A stretch of 64,000 nucleotides of DNA from Pseudomonas sp. IB20 (GCF_009707325.1 NZ_CP046103.1:3209610-3273609), one strand, 5' to 3'; counted from the stretch's first letter, positions 28,022 to 38,662 are shown. Numbers and translations are program-made. The notes: generated by a model from the letters alone, not told the origin.

Positions 28022-28258
28022 TCAGCTGGGTAATTCGACGTTGGCTTCTTCGTGGAGCAGCGAATACATCGCATTACAGGACCGATCACAGTTTCGCCCG
28101 ACCGTTTCCAGATGACGTTTTAAAGAGGCGCTGATCGGCGGCGAAACGCAACTTATATTTTCAATGAGCGCAGCCATGTCTTCCAGTGCTGCGACAATGG
28201 AAAGCTGAGTTAGATTAAAGTCGTAGAGCGCGCGGCATATTAATTGCTGATTGTTCAT
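28022..28258 (-). CDS. Small hypothetical protein, 78 aa
   Basis: Predicted soluble, mostly helical 78-residue protein with four cysteines (QLICRALYDF, ISCVSPP, RNCDRSCNAMY). I do not recognise a family. There is no signal peptide or membrane segment. The composition resembles the many small Pseudomonas proteins of unknown function that start with a short helix and carry a leucine-rich middle. A clean ATG and a 70-bp upstream perfect inverted repeat argue that it is a real gene. Separated by 177 bp from the chemoreceptor gene. Confidence 0.6.
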   Translation of the reverse strand: MNNQQLICRALYDFNLTQLSIVAALEDMAALIENISCVSPPISASLKRHLETVGRNCDRSCNAMYSLLHEEANVELPS

Positions 28259-28327
28259 GACGTGTCCCGCCCTTTAAAAGTAGAGCTTAGCAGGCGCAGG
28301 GGAACACTCGGACAAACGCCAACTTAT

Positions 28328-28343
28328 ATTGACTAAGGTCAAT
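28328..28343. promoter_or_regulatory. Inverted repeat upstream of the 78-aa gene
   Basis: ATTGAC-TAAG-GTCAAT, six perfect bases each side, 70 bp before the start at 28258. It could be an operator; it is also short enough to occur by chance in an AT-rich gap. Confidence 0.3.
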
Positions 28344-28404
28344 TAAAAATGGGCACGGCAAGAGCGGCCACGGCAGCCCTGGCGCCGCCGCCGTCTACTG
28401 CCGC

Positions 28405-28887
28405 TCAGACCATCAAGCCACCTGGCGGCAATGGTAGCGCCGTCTTGTAGCGCACTTGCTTGAGCGCAAAGCTGGAGCGAATATTGGCCACGCCCGGCAC
28501 CTTGGTCAAAAAGTCCATCATGAAGCGCTCCAGCGACTGAATCGTCGGCACCAGCACGCGGATCAGGTAATCCGGGTCGCCGGCCATCAGGTAGCACTCC
28601 ATCACTTCGGGCCGGTCCGAGATCGCGCCTTCAAACTGCTGCAACGCCAGTTCGTTCTGCTTCTCCAGGCTCACATGGATGAACACGTTGACGTGCAGCC
28701 CGAGTAAGTCGGCGTCAAGCAGCGTGACTTGGTCGCGAATCAGGCCCAATTCCTCCATCGCCTTGACCCGGTTGAAACACGGCGTGGGCGATAGGTTGAC
28801 CGAGCGGGCCAGGTCGGCGTTGGTGATGCGGGCGTTCTCCTGCAGGGCGTTAAGAATGCCGATGTCGGTACGGTCCAGTTTGCGCAT
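28405..28887 (-). CDS. bkdR: Lrp/AsnC-family activator BkdR
   Basis: 160-aa Lrp-type regulator with an N-terminal helix-turn-helix ([21 protein letters not shown] at about 14-34, then [14 protein letters not shown]) and a C-terminal RAM ligand domain ([19 protein letters not shown]). It is divergent from bkdA1 with 194 bp between, the layout of P. putida bkdR, where BkdR activates the bkd operon in response to branched-chain amino acids. The ATG at 28887 begins [12 protein letters not shown], as in known BkdR. Confidence 0.92.
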   Translation of the reverse strand: MRKLDRTDIGILNALQENARITNADLARSVNLSPTPCFNRVKAMEELGLIRDQVTLLDADLLGLHVNVFIHVSLEKQNELALQQFEGAISDRPEVMECYLMAGDPDYLIRVLVPTIQSLERFMMDFLTKVPGVANIRSSFALKQVRYKTALPLPPGGLMV

Positions 28888-29039
28888 GAGACAAAATCAC
28901 CTGTTTATTATGGTTATGCAGTTTTTTTATCCTCAAATGATCGCGAGCGCAATGAAACAGAGATAAATATTCTTCTACGCCACGCCTATGATGTTTGTAG
29001 GACAAGATTTCTCTTACCCGGAGACTGACTGTCAGCTAG

Positions 29040-30317
<1,278 letters not shown>

Positions 30318-30318
30318 C

Positions 30319-31377
30319 ATGAACGATCACAACAACAGTATTGAACTGGAAACCGCCATGACCACCACCACCATGACCATGATCCAGGCCCTGCGCTCGG
30401 CCATGGATGTGATGCTTGAGCGTGACGATAACGTGGTGGTGTTCGGCCAGGACGTCGGTTACTTCGGCGGTGTGTTCCGTTGCACCGAAGGTTTGCAGAA
30501 CAAATACGGCAGCTCGCGGGTGTTTGATGCGCCGATCTCGGAAAGCGGCATCGTCGGCGTCGCGGTGGGCATGGGTGCCTACGGCCTGCGCCCGGTGGCG
30601 GAAATCCAGTTCGCCGACTACGTCTACCCCGCTACCGACCAGATCATCTCGGAAGCGGCGCGCTTGCGTTATCGCTCGGCCGGGCAGTTCACTGCGCCGC
30701 TGACCATGCGCATGCCCTGCGGTGGCGGTATCTATGGCGGCCAGACCCACAGCCAGAGTATCGAAGCAGTGTTCACCCAGGTCTGCGGCCTGCGCACGGT
30801 GATGCCGTCCAACCCGTATGACGCCAAGGGCCTGCTGATCGCCTCGATCGAAAACGATGACCCGGTGATTTTCCTAGAGCCTAAGCGCCTGTACAACGGC
30901 CCGTTCGACGGCCATCACGACCGCCCGGTAACCCCGTGGTCGAAGCACCCGCAAGCGCAAGTACCGGACGGTTACTACACCGTGCCGCTGGACGTGGCCG
31001 CCATCGTGCGCCCGGGCTCGGCCGTCACCGTGCTGACCTACGGCACCACCGTGTATGTGTCGCAAGTTGCCGCCGAAGAAACCGGCATCGACGCCGAAGT
31101 TATTGACCTGCGCAGCCTGTGGCCGCTGGACCTGGAAACCATCGTCAAGTCGGTGAAAAAGACCGGCCGTTGCGTGGTGGTGCATGAAGCCACCCGCACC
31201 TGCGGCTTTGGCGCCGAGCTGGTGGCGCTGGTGCAAGAGCATTGCTTCCACCACCTGGAAGCGCCGATCGAACGCGTCACCGGTTGGGACACCCCCTACC
31301 CGCACGCGCAAGAGTGGGCGTATTTCCCAGGGCCGTCCCGCGTGGGCGCGGCGTTGAAACGGGTCATGGAGGTCTGA
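30319..31377 (+). CDS. bkdA2: Branched-chain 2-oxoacid dehydrogenase E1 beta subunit
   Basis: 352-aa transketolase-like subunit that forms the E1 heterotetramer with BkdA1. The pyrimidine-binding part (IQALRSAMDVMLERDDNVVV at the N-terminus, FDAPISESGIVGVAVGM near 70) and the C-terminal transketolase domain (VHEATRTCGFGAELVALV near 290) are clear. The first ATG (MNDHNNSIEL) is used because homologues share this extension; a second in-frame ATG at 30358 is possible. Confidence 0.95.
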   Translation: MNDHNNSIELETAMTTTTMTMIQALRSAMDVMLERDDNVVVFGQDVGYFGGVFRCTEGLQNKYGSSRVFDAPISESGIVGVAVGMGAYGLRPVAEIQFADYVYPATDQIISEAARLRYRSAGQFTAPLTMRMPCGGGIYGGQTHSQSIEAVFTQVCGLRTVMPSNPYDAKGLLIASIENDDPVIFLEPKRLYNGPFDGHHDRPVTPWSKHPQAQVPDGYYTVPLDVAAIVRPGSAVTVLTYGTTVYVSQVAAEETGIDAEVIDLRSLWPLDLETIVKSVKKTGRCVVVHEATRTCGFGAELVALVQEHCFHHLEAPIERVTGWDTPYPHAQEWAYFPGPSRVGAALKRVMEV

Positions 31378-32643
31378 ATGGGCACGCACATTATCAAGAT
31401 GCCGGACATTGGCGAAGGCATCGCAGAAGTTGAACTGTCTGTATGGCATGTAAAGGTTGGCGACCTGGTGGTTGAAGACCAAGTGCTGGCGGATGTGATG
31501 ACCGACAAGGCGATGGTGGACATTCCCTCGCCGGTGCACGGCAAGGTGATTTCCCTCGGCGGCGAGCCAGGTGAAGTCATGGCCGTGGGCAGTATTTTGA
31601 TCAGCATTGAAGTGGAAGGCGCGGGTAACGCCAAAGATGTACCGGCGGTGGCTGCACCGGTAAAAGCTGCGCCTGCACCCGCTCTGGTTGCTGAAGCCAA
31701 ACCCGCACCGGCGCCAAGCAAGCCCGCGCCAGTGGTGGCGGCTCAAGCACCCGTGGCCCGTGAAGCCGACGAACGCCCATTGGCCTCGCCTGCCGTGCGG
31801 AAACACGCGCTGGATGCTGGCATTCAGTTACGCCTGGTGCAGGGCTCTGGTCCTGCGGGCCGGATTCTGCACGAAGATTTGGAGGCTTTCTTGCTCCAGA
31901 GTCCGGCGCAAACTAAAACCGCTGCCAACCCCTACGCCGAACGCAACGACGAAGAACAGATCCCGGTGATCGGCATGCGCCGCAAGATCGCCCAGCGCAT
32001 GCAGGACGCGACCCGGCGCGCCGCGCATTTCAGCTATGTGGAAGAAATCGACGTCACTGCCCTCGACGAGCTGCGCGTGCACCTCAATGAGAAACACGGC
32101 GCTGCACGCGGCAAGCTGACATTGCTGCCGTTTATCGTGCGCGCCATGGTCGTGGCGCTGCGGGACTTCCCGCAGATCAACGCGCGCTATGACGACGAAG
32201 CCCAGGTCATCACCCGCCTCGGCGCGGTGCATGTGGGGGTCGCCACCCAGAGCGACGTGGGCCTGATGGTGCCGGTGGTGCGTCACGCCGAAGCCCGCAG
32301 CCTGTGGGGCAATGCTGAGGAAATCACCCGTTTGGCCAGCGCCGCGCGCAATGGCAAGGCCAGCCGCGATGAGCTGTCGGGGTCGACCATTACGTTGACC
32401 AGCCTGGGCGCGTTGGGCGGCATCGTCAGCACACCCGTGCTGAACCTGCCGGAAGTGGCCATCGTCGGCGTCAACCGCATTGTTGAGCGGCCGATGGTGA
32501 TCAAGGGCCAGATCGTAATCCGCAAGATGATGAACCTCTCCAGCTCCTTCGATCACCGCGTGGTCGATGGCATGGACGCGGCGCAATTCATCCAGGCCAT
32601 TCGCGGCCTGCTCGAACAACCCGCCAGCCTGTTTTTGGAGTAA
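31378..32643 (+). CDS. bkdB: Branched-chain 2-oxoacid dehydrogenase E2 (dihydrolipoyl acyltransferase)
   Basis: 421-aa core protein of the complex. One lipoyl domain lies at about 1-78 with the lipoylated lysine in MTDKAMVDI. A long Ala/Pro linker follows, then the E1/E3-binding domain (ASPAVRKHALDAGIQL at about 137-152) and the catalytic acyltransferase domain ending with SSFDHRVVDGMDAAQF, which contains the active-site HxxxD. Its ATG directly follows the bkdA2 stop. Confidence 0.95.
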   Translation: MGTHIIKMPDIGEGIAEVELSVWHVKVGDLVVEDQVLADVMTDKAMVDIPSPVHGKVISLGGEPGEVMAVGSILISIEVEGAGNAKDVPAVAAPVKAAPAPALVAEAKPAPAPSKPAPVVAAQAPVAREADERPLASPAVRKHALDAGIQLRLVQGSGPAGRILHEDLEAFLLQSPAQTKTAANPYAERNDEEQIPVIGMRRKIAQRMQDATRRAAHFSYVEEIDVTALDELRVHLNEKHGAARGKLTLLPFIVRAMVVALRDFPQINARYDDEAQVITRLGAVHVGVATQSDVGLMVPVVRHAEARSLWGNAEEITRLASAARNGKASRDELSGSTITLTSLGALGGIVSTPVLNLPEVAIVGVNRIVERPMVIKGQIVIRKMMNLSSSFDHRVVDGMDAAQFIQAIRGLLEQPASLFLE

Positions 32644-32646
32644 GGC

Positions 32647-34026
32647 ATGTCTCAGACACTACACACCACGTTGCTGATTATCGGCGGCGGCCCTGGCGGT
32701 TATGTGGCGGCGATTCGCGCCGGTCAGTTGGGCATCCCGACCATTCTGGTGGAAGGCCAGGCCTTGGGCGGCACCTGCCTGAATATCGGCTGCATCCCCT
32801 CGAAAGCCCTGATCCATGTGGCCGAGCAGTTCCAGCAAACCGTGCACCACAGCCAGGGTTCGCAGTTGGGCATCGAAGTGGACGTGCCGACCCTGGACAT
32901 CCGCAAAAGCGTGGAATGGAAAGACGGCATCGTCGACCGCCTGACCAGCGGCGTTGCCGCACTGTTGAAAAAACACAAAGTGCAGGTGATTCACGGTTGG
33001 GCCAAGGTTGTCGATGGCAAGACCATTGATGTCGGCGACCAGCGTATCCAGTGCGAACACCTGCTGCTGGCTACCGGCTCGAAAAGCGTCAACCTGCCGA
33101 TGCTGCCAATTGGCGGGCCGATCATCTCCTCCACCGAAGCGCTGGCACCCACCCGCGTGCCCAAACGCCTGGTTGTGGTGGGCGGCGGCTATATTGGCCT
33201 GGAGCTGGGCATTGCCTACCGCAAGCTCGGCGCTGAGGTCAGTGTGGTCGAGGCGCAGGAGCGCATCCTACCGGCTTACGACGGCGAACTGACGCTGCCG
33301 GTGGCTGAATCCATCAAGCACTTGGGGATCAAGCTGTACCTCAAGCACAGCGTGACCGGTTTCGAGAACAACAGCCTGCAAGTGCGCGATCCGAATGGCG
33401 ACACCTTGTCGCTGGAAACTGATCAAGTGCTGGTGGCCGTCGGTCGCAAACCCAACACTCAAGGCTGGAACCTCGAAGCGCTGAACCTGGACATGAACGG
33501 CGCGGCGATCAAGATCGACAGCCGTTGCCAGACCAGCATGCGCAATGTTTGGGCGATTGGCGACCTGAGTGGCGAGCCGATGTTGGCGCACCGGGCCATG
33601 GCCCAGGGCGAGATGGTCGCCGAACTGATCAGCGGTAAAACCCGCGAATTCAACCCGGCAGCCTTTCCAGCCGTGTGCTTTACCGACCCGGAACTGGTGG
33701 TGGTCGGCAAGACCCCGGATGAAGCCAAGGCGGCGGGCCTGGACTGCATCGTGTCGAGTTTCCCGTTCGCGGCCAACGGCCGGGCGATGACGCTGGAGTC
33801 GAAAACCGGCTTCGTGCGTGTGGTCGCTCGCCGTGATAACCACCTGATCGTCGGCTGGCAAGCGGTAGGTGTTGGCGTGTCCGAACTGTCCACGGCCTTT
33901 GGCCTGAGCCTGGAAATGGGCTCGCGCCTGGAAGACGTGGCCGGCACCATCCACGCCCACCCAACGCTCGGCGAAGCTGTACAAGAGGCGGCCTTAAGGG
34001 CCCTGGGCCACGCGCTGCACCTGTAA
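32647..34026 (+). CDS. lpdV: Branched-chain complex E3, dihydrolipoyl dehydrogenase LpdV
   Basis: 459-aa FAD disulfide oxidoreductase that reoxidises lipoyl groups on BkdB. FAD motif [16 protein letters not shown] near 10, redox-active disulfide [17 protein letters not shown] near 41-57, NAD motif [12 protein letters not shown] near 178, and the catalytic HAHPTLGE near 440. Last gene of the bkd operon, 3 bp after bkdB, followed by a REP palindrome. The operon context distinguishes it from general Lpd. Confidence 0.95.
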   Translation: MSQTLHTTLLIIGGGPGGYVAAIRAGQLGIPTILVEGQALGGTCLNIGCIPSKALIHVAEQFQQTVHHSQGSQLGIEVDVPTLDIRKSVEWKDGIVDRLTSGVAALLKKHKVQVIHGWAKVVDGKTIDVGDQRIQCEHLLLATGSKSVNLPMLPIGGPIISSTEALAPTRVPKRLVVVGGGYIGLELGIAYRKLGAEVSVVEAQERILPAYDGELTLPVAESIKHLGIKLYLKHSVTGFENNSLQVRDPNGDTLSLETDQVLVAVGRKPNTQGWNLEALNLDMNGAAIKIDSRCQTSMRNVWAIGDLSGEPMLAHRAMAQGEMVAELISGKTREFNPAAFPAVCFTDPELVVVGKTPDEAKAAGLDCIVSSFPFAANGRAMTLESKTGFVRVVARRDNHLIVGWQAVGVGVSELSTAFGLSLEMGSRLEDVAGTIHAHPTLGEAVQEAALRALGHALHL

Positions 34027-34045
34027 AACTACAGTGAGGCCATCT

Positions 34046-34102
34046 CAGGCAAGCCAGCTCCCACACGGGAATGCATTCCAAATGTGGGAGCTGGCTTGCC
34101 TG
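34046..34102. repeat. REP palindrome after lpdV
   Basis: Perfect 20-bp arms, CAGGCAAGCCAGCTCCCACA at 34046-34065 and its complement at 34083-34102. It separates the bkd operon from the aminotransferase gene and may stabilise or end the bkd transcript. Confidence 0.9.
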
Positions 34103-34250
34103 CGATAGCGGTGGATCAGCCAACACACAGACTGAACGGCCCACCCACCTGCTCCCACACCGGCCAATAATGCAGTATTGTTGCGCCCATCCAGAAAAAA
34201 ACCGACAAGCCTGCCTTCGACCAGGCGGTTGACCAGAGATAGAGGGTGTC

Positions 34251-35270
34251 ATGGGTAACGAAAGCATCAATTGGGACAAGCTGGGTTTTGACTACATCAA
34301 GACCGACAAGCGGTTTCTCCAAGTCTGGAAAAACGGCGAATGGCAAGCCGGCACCCTGACCGACGATAATGTGCTGCACATCAGCGAGGGCTCCACGGCC
34401 CTGCACTATGGCCAGCAATGCTTTGAAGGCCTCAAGGCCTACCGCTGCAAGGACGGTTCAATTAACCTGTTCCGCCCGGACCAGAACGCCGCCCGCATGC
34501 AGCGCAGCTGTGCACGCCTGCTGATGCCGCACGTGCCCACCGAAGACTTCATCGAAGCCTGCAAACAAGTGGTCAAGGCCAACGAGCGGTTCATCCCGCC
34601 GTACGGCAGCGGCGGCGCGCTGTACCTGCGCCCGTTCGTGATCGGCACCGGTGACAACATCGGCGTGCGTACCGCGCCGGAGTTCATCTTCTCGGTCTTC
34701 GCCATCCCGGTCGGCGCCTACTTCAAAGGCGGGCTGGTGCCGCATAACTTCCAGATCTCCACTTTCGACCGCGCCGCGCCACAAGGCACCGGCGCCGCCA
34801 AAGTGGGTGGTAACTACGCCGCCAGCCTGATGCCGGGTGCCGAAGCGAAAAAATCCGGTTTCGCCGATGCGATCTATCTGGACCCGATGACCCATTCGAA
34901 AATCGAAGAAGTCGGCTCGGCCAACTTCTTCGGGATCACCCACGACAACCAGTTCATCACGCCGAAGTCGCCTTCGGTGCTGCCAGGCATCACCCGCCTG
35001 TCGCTGATCGAACTGGCCCAGTCCCGCCTGGGCCTGAAAGTGGTCGAAGGCGAAGTGTTCATCGACAAACTGGATCACTTCAAGGAAGCCGGAGCCTGCG
35101 GCACGGCCGCTGTGATCTCGCCCATCGGCGGCATCCAGTACAACGGCAAACTGCACGTGTTCCACAGCGAAACTGAAGTCGGCCCGATCACCCAGAAGCT
35201 CTACAAAGAGCTGACCGGCGTGCAAACCGGTGACGTCGAAGCGCCAGCAGGCTGGATCGTCAAGGTCTAA
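34251..35270 (+). CDS. ilvE: Branched-chain amino acid aminotransferase
   Basis: 339-aa class IV PLP enzyme that interconverts leucine, isoleucine and valine with their 2-oxo acids, so it can feed the adjacent bkd complex or finish biosynthesis. The length and the GSTALHYGQQCFEGLKAYR and GTGAAKVGGNYAASL segments match the longer BCAT-like group (about 340-360 aa) rather than the 309-aa E. coli IlvE. GSANFFGIT and LPGITRLSLIEL are also conserved. Own promoter is likely because a REP element and about 220 bp separate it from lpdV. Confidence 0.93.
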   Translation: MGNESINWDKLGFDYIKTDKRFLQVWKNGEWQAGTLTDDNVLHISEGSTALHYGQQCFEGLKAYRCKDGSINLFRPDQNAARMQRSCARLLMPHVPTEDFIEACKQVVKANERFIPPYGSGGALYLRPFVIGTGDNIGVRTAPEFIFSVFAIPVGAYFKGGLVPHNFQISTFDRAAPQGTGAAKVGGNYAASLMPGAEAKKSGFADAIYLDPMTHSKIEEVGSANFFGITHDNQFITPKSPSVLPGITRLSLIELAQSRLGLKVVEGEVFIDKLDHFKEAGACGTAAVISPIGGIQYNGKLHVFHSETEVGPITQKLYKELTGVQTGDVEAPAGWIVKV

Positions 35271-35300
35271 GCCCAAACGCCAGCAACACCACAAAACCCA

Positions 35301-35390
35301 TGTGGGAGCTGGCTTGCCTGCGATGGCGGTCTATCAGTGACTCAATAAGTTGACTGATGCACCGCCATCGCAGACAAGCCAGCTCCCACA
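35301..35390. repeat. REP long hairpin between convergent genes
   Basis: Thirty-base arms (35301-35330 and 35361-35390) starting TGTGGGAGCTGGCTTGCCTG pair with one mismatch. Lies between ilvE and the convergent acetyltransferase gene. Confidence 0.9.
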
Positions 35391-35406
35391 GTTGATTTCG
35401 GTGTTC

Positions 35407-36300
35407 TCACACATCCTTGGGGATGTTCACGGCTATCTTCTTACCCATACTAATCCTCGGCTCCACTCCATATCCCAACGCCTCATAGAACCCCGCCACC
35501 CCATCATTGCCGCCAGTAATCTGCAAATTGATCTTCATGCACCCCAACGCCGTCAACGCCTGCTCGGCATACCGCACCAGCGAGGAGCCCAGGCCGTGAC
35601 GCCGATAGTCAGCGTGCACCGCCACCGAATACAGCCAACCACGATGCCCGTCGTAGCCTGCGAGAAGGGTGCCGATCACGGCTTTTTTATCCGTCGCTAC
35701 GAAAAACAACCCATCGTTAACCGCCAGCTTCTTATCAATCGCCAACGTCGGCAGGTTGTGCGCGGTGTCGTACCCAAACGCCTCCTGCCACAGGGCCACC
35801 ACTTGCGCACGGTGCTGACGATCACGATACGGCCCGATGGGGTGGCGGGATAACAGCGCCTTCTCCATCACCAGCGTGCGCTCGTTACCGTGATAGACAT
35901 CGCGCACCGTGTGGAAGCCCATCTTTGTATAAAACGGCTCGGCGGTCAGCGAAGACGGCACACTCAACACCGTCACCCCGGCTTCCCGGGCACGCAGTTC
36001 GATCTCAATCATCAGCAGCCGCCCAATGCCCTGCCCTTGCAGCGCCGGGTTCACAAACACCGAGCGCACCACATTGCCATCAAGCGCGGCAGTGGCGACG
36101 ATCACCTGACCCTGAGTCGCCACCAGCACCACCCGCCGCTGGAGCAAGGCCTGCACGGCGTCCGGGGTAAAGTTGCTCGCCACCCGCGCAATCACATCCG
36201 CCGGGTAATCCCGCGCATTACTGCTGTGCAAGGCCGCCAGGATGACCTGGCTGATCCCCTCGGCATCGGCTGCCTGGGCGAGACGAACGGCGGTAGACAT
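35407..36300 (-). CDS. Double-GNAT acetyltransferase
   Basis: 297-aa protein with two GNAT domains in tandem. The first (about 1-150) has NPALQGQGIGRLLMIEIELRA and the GFHTVRD end-piece; the second (about 152-290) has HADYRRHGLGSSLVRYAEQAL and is of the YpeA type, with NDGVAGFYEALGYGVE. Both acetyl-CoA loops (Q/RxxGxG) look intact. Substrate unknown; family members include protein, polyamine and antibiotic acetyltransferases. It stands alone, flanked by REP elements. Confidence 0.87.
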   Translation of the reverse strand: MSTAVRLAQAADAEGISQVILAALHSSNARDYPADVIARVASNFTPDAVQALLQRRVVLVATQGQVIVATAALDGNVVRSVFVNPALQGQGIGRLLMIEIELRAREAGVTVLSVPSSLTAEPFYTKMGFHTVRDVYHGNERTLVMEKALLSRHPIGPYRDRQHRAQVVALWQEAFGYDTAHNLPTLAIDKKLAVNDGLFFVATDKKAVIGTLLAGYDGHRGWLYSVAVHADYRRHGLGSSLVRYAEQALTALGCMKINLQITGGNDGVAGFYEALGYGVEPRISMGKKIAVNIPKDV

Positions 36301-36345
36301 GATTCCTCCTGACGGACAGCGCTATAACAGCCCCAACAATACCAA

Positions 36346-36433
36346 TGTGGGAGCTGGCTTGCCTGCGATGGCGGTGTGCCAGCCAAGAATATGGCACTGA
36401 TACACCGCTATCGCAGGCAAGTCAGCTCCCACA
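36346..36433. repeat. REP long hairpin upstream of the double-GNAT gene
   Basis: Thirty-two-base arms (36346-36377 and 36402-36433) of the GTGGGAGCTGGCTTGCC type pair with two mismatches. Lies between the divergent acetyltransferase and CtlX genes, left of the palindrome at 36456. Confidence 0.88.
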
Positions 36434-36455
36434 GTTGACCTCATTCCAACCCTGA

Positions 36456-36470
36456 CAGCCGATTCGGCTG
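36456..36470. promoter_or_regulatory. Palindromic operator candidate upstream of ctlX
   Basis: CAGCCGA-T-TCGGCTG, perfect 7-1-7 symmetry, 116 bp before the CtlX start. The same AGCCGATTC core occurs twice upstream of the transporter binding-protein gene at 38.6 kb. The Lrp-type regulator at 41981-42478 is the natural candidate to bind it. Confidence 0.55.
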
Positions 36471-36491
36471 CCCCACCCCACTTTTCAGCTT

Positions 36492-36525
36492 TCCCGGCTG
36501 AGCCGCCCCGCTGTTTCAGCCGGGA
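36492..36525. promoter_or_regulatory. Second inverted repeat upstream of ctlX
   Basis: TCCCGGCTGA and TCAGCCGGGA, perfect 10-bp arms with 14 bases between, 61 bp before the CtlX start. The GGCTGA half resembles the palindrome at 36456. It may be part of the same control region or an RNA hairpin in the leader. Confidence 0.45.
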
Positions 36526-36585
36526 TTCCCCCATCACAACGCACAAAATACCCCCACAGCTCAGCCCCCATGGACCCGTGCACCC

Positions 36586-37512
36586 ATGCAAACAACAAAC
36601 ACCGTCCTGATGATTCGCCCGGCGCGCTTTGCTTTCAACCCGGACACCGCGATCAACAACCGCTTCCAACGCCCGCCCCTGGACCCACTAAGCGCACAGC
36701 ACAAAGCGCTGGAAGAATTCGACCGCTATGTCGACACCCTGCGCCAACACGGCGTGGAAGTGTTGGTGGTGCAGGACACCCCGGCGCCTCACACGCCCGA
36801 CTCGATCTTCCCCAATAACTGGTGGAGCAGCCATGCCGACGGCAGCCTGGTGCTGTACCCGATGGAAGGCCAGAACCGACGATTGGAGCGCAACAAAGGT
36901 GTGCTGCACGTACTGGAGCAGCGCTTTGCGATCAAAGACACCATCGACCTCAGCCACCTCGAACAACAGAACATCTTCCTCGAAGGCACCGGCAGCATGG
37001 TGCTCGACCGCCAACACCGCATCAGCTACGCCTGCCACTCCGGGCGCACCCACCAGGACGCCCTGCGCCAGTTCGCCGACCGCCTCGACTACCAACTCTG
37101 CGTGTTCCACGCCGTCGACCGCCATCACGCGCCGATCTACCACAGTAACGTGATGATGAGCGTCGGCCGTGACCTCTCGGTGGTGTGCCTGCAAGCCCTG
37201 CCTGACGCCGACGAACGCCTGGGCCTGGAACGCTCCCTGCGCGATACCGGCAAAGACATCCTCGCCCTCGACTTCGACCAGTTGGAAGCCTTCGCCGGCA
37301 ACATGCTCGAAGTCCATGACCGCGACGGCCAGCCGCTTTTGGTCATGTCCGCCAGCGCCTGGGGGGCCCTGCAACCAGCCCAGCGCCAGCATGTGGAACG
37401 CCACACACAGCCGGTGGTGGTGAACATCGACAACATCGAACGCATCGGCGGCGGCAGTGCCCGCTGCATGCTGGCGGAAGTGCACCTGCCCGCCCGCCCC
37501 TCATTTCAATAA
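36586..37512 (+). CDS. ctlX: Citrulline-utilisation hydrolase CtlX / arginine-deiminase-like amidinohydrolase
   Basis: 308-aa protein of the guanidino-group-modifying (amidinotransferase-fold) superfamily. Expected active-site parts are visible: PNNWWSSHADG near 84, the acidic EGTGSMVLDR near 130, a histidine in ACHSGRTHQDAL near 150, and the nucleophile cysteine in RIGGGSARCMLAEVHLP near 297. Close relatives are annotated CtlX, hydrolysing citrulline to ornithine, ammonia and CO2; dimethylarginine hydrolase activity is an alternative. Ornithine cyclodeaminase follows 11 bp later, then an amino-acid ABC transporter, which supports a citrulline or ornithine substrate. Confidence 0.82.
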   Translation: MQTTNTVLMIRPARFAFNPDTAINNRFQRPPLDPLSAQHKALEEFDRYVDTLRQHGVEVLVVQDTPAPHTPDSIFPNNWWSSHADGSLVLYPMEGQNRRLERNKGVLHVLEQRFAIKDTIDLSHLEQQNIFLEGTGSMVLDRQHRISYACHSGRTHQDALRQFADRLDYQLCVFHAVDRHHAPIYHSNVMMSVGRDLSVVCLQALPDADERLGLERSLRDTGKDILALDFDQLEAFAGNMLEVHDRDGQPLLVMSASAWGALQPAQRQHVERHTQPVVVNIDNIERIGGGSARCMLAEVHLPARPSFQ

Positions 37513-37523
37513 GGAGTCTTGCC

Positions 37524-38570
37524 ATGACCCGCTATATCGACGTCAACGACCTCTGCTACCTGGTCTCGCAAAAAGGCCTGCAAACCTGCATCACGGAAAT
37601 GGCCGAGTACATCCGCGCCGACTACCTGCGCTGGCAGGACTTCGAAAAATGCGCGCGCCTGGCCAACCACTCGCCGGACGGCGTGATCGAGCTGATGCCG
37701 GTGTCCGACGCCTCGCTGTACGCCTTCAAATACGTGAACGGCCACCCGAAAAACACCCTGGCTGGCATGCTCACCGTGATGGCCTTCGGTGCCCTGGGCG
37801 ATGTGGACACCGGCAAGCCGGTGCTGCTGGCGGAAATGACCCTGACCACCGCGATCCGCACCGCAGCCACTTCAGCCTTGGTCGCCCGCTACCTGGCGCG
37901 CGACAACAGCCGCAGCATGGCGCTGATCGGCAACGGCTCGCAGAGTGAATTCCAGGCCCTGGCTTTCCACGCCATGCTCGGCATCAACGAGATTCGCCTG
38001 TTCGACATCGACGCCAAGGCTACCGCCAAGCTGGCGGCCAACCTCAAGGCGTTCCCGGCGATCAAGGTGTTCCTGGCCGGCAGCGTGGCCGAAGCGGTGA
38101 AAGGTGCGGATATCGTCACCACCGTGACGGCGGACAAGGCCTACGCGACCATTCTGACGGATGAAATGATCGAACCCGGCATGCACCTCAACGCCGTGGG
38201 CGGTGACTGCCCGGGCAAGACCGAGCTGGACCGACGTATCGTCGAACGCGCCCGGGTGATCGTCGAGTACGAACCGCAAAGCCGCATCGAAGGTGAGATC
38301 CAGCACATGCCGGTAGATTCGCCGGTGACCGAGCTGTGGCAAGTCATCAACGGCCAGCAACCCGGCCGCGAAAACGCGCGCCAGATCACCCTGTTCGACT
38401 CGGTGGGTTTTGCCATCGAAGACTACTCGGCGCTGCGTTACGTGCTCGACGTGGCCAAGGCACTGGATATCGGCAGCACGCTTGAGCTGGTGCCGGACCT
38501 GGCCGACCCGAAAGACCTGTTCGCACGCCTGGCGCAACAACCGCGCGCACAGCAGAAAAAGCGCGCCTGA
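37524..38570 (+). CDS. Ornithine cyclodeaminase
   Basis: 348-aa NAD-dependent enzyme of the OCD/mu-crystallin family that converts L-ornithine to L-proline and ammonia. The NAD loop is LIGNGSQSEF near 133-142, the essential aspartate lies in NAVGGDCPGKTEL near 228-230, and MPVSDASLYAFKYVNGHP near 54-71 carries the substrate-binding and lysine residues. Strong resemblance to the P. putida enzyme (about 350 aa). It follows ctlX with 11 bp between and a clear AAGGAG ribosome site, so citrulline could flow to proline in two steps. Confidence 0.92.
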   Translation: MTRYIDVNDLCYLVSQKGLQTCITEMAEYIRADYLRWQDFEKCARLANHSPDGVIELMPVSDASLYAFKYVNGHPKNTLAGMLTVMAFGALGDVDTGKPVLLAEMTLTTAIRTAATSALVARYLARDNSRSMALIGNGSQSEFQALAFHAMLGINEIRLFDIDAKATAKLAANLKAFPAIKVFLAGSVAEAVKGADIVTTVTADKAYATILTDEMIEPGMHLNAVGGDCPGKTELDRRIVERARVIVEYEPQSRIEGEIQHMPVDSPVTELWQVINGQQPGRENARQITLFDSVGFAIEDYSALRYVLDVAKALDIGSTLELVPDLADPKDLFARLAQQPRAQQKKRA

Positions 38571-38625
38571 GACCGCTCTGGCCTGCCGCTTTGCGCCCAG
38601 GGCGGGCCACAACTTACACCTTGAA

Positions 38626-38662
38626 AAGCCGATTCAGCGCATGTCGCAGCCGATTCCGCTGC
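38626..38662. promoter_or_regulatory. Pair of AGCCGATTC sites upstream of the ABC transporter operon
   Basis: AAGCCGATTCAGCGC at 38626-38640 and the near-palindrome GCAGCCGATTCCGCTGC at 38646-38662. The cores start 21 bp apart, two turns of the helix, and match the palindrome in front of ctlX. This phasing is typical of Lrp-type octamer binding. Confidence 0.55.

Noticed and set aside
38579..38597. Possible sigma-54 promoter (TGGC...TTTGC) after the ornithine cyclodeaminase gene
   Set aside because: The spacing between GG and GC is 11 instead of 10 and the flanks do not fit the consensus.
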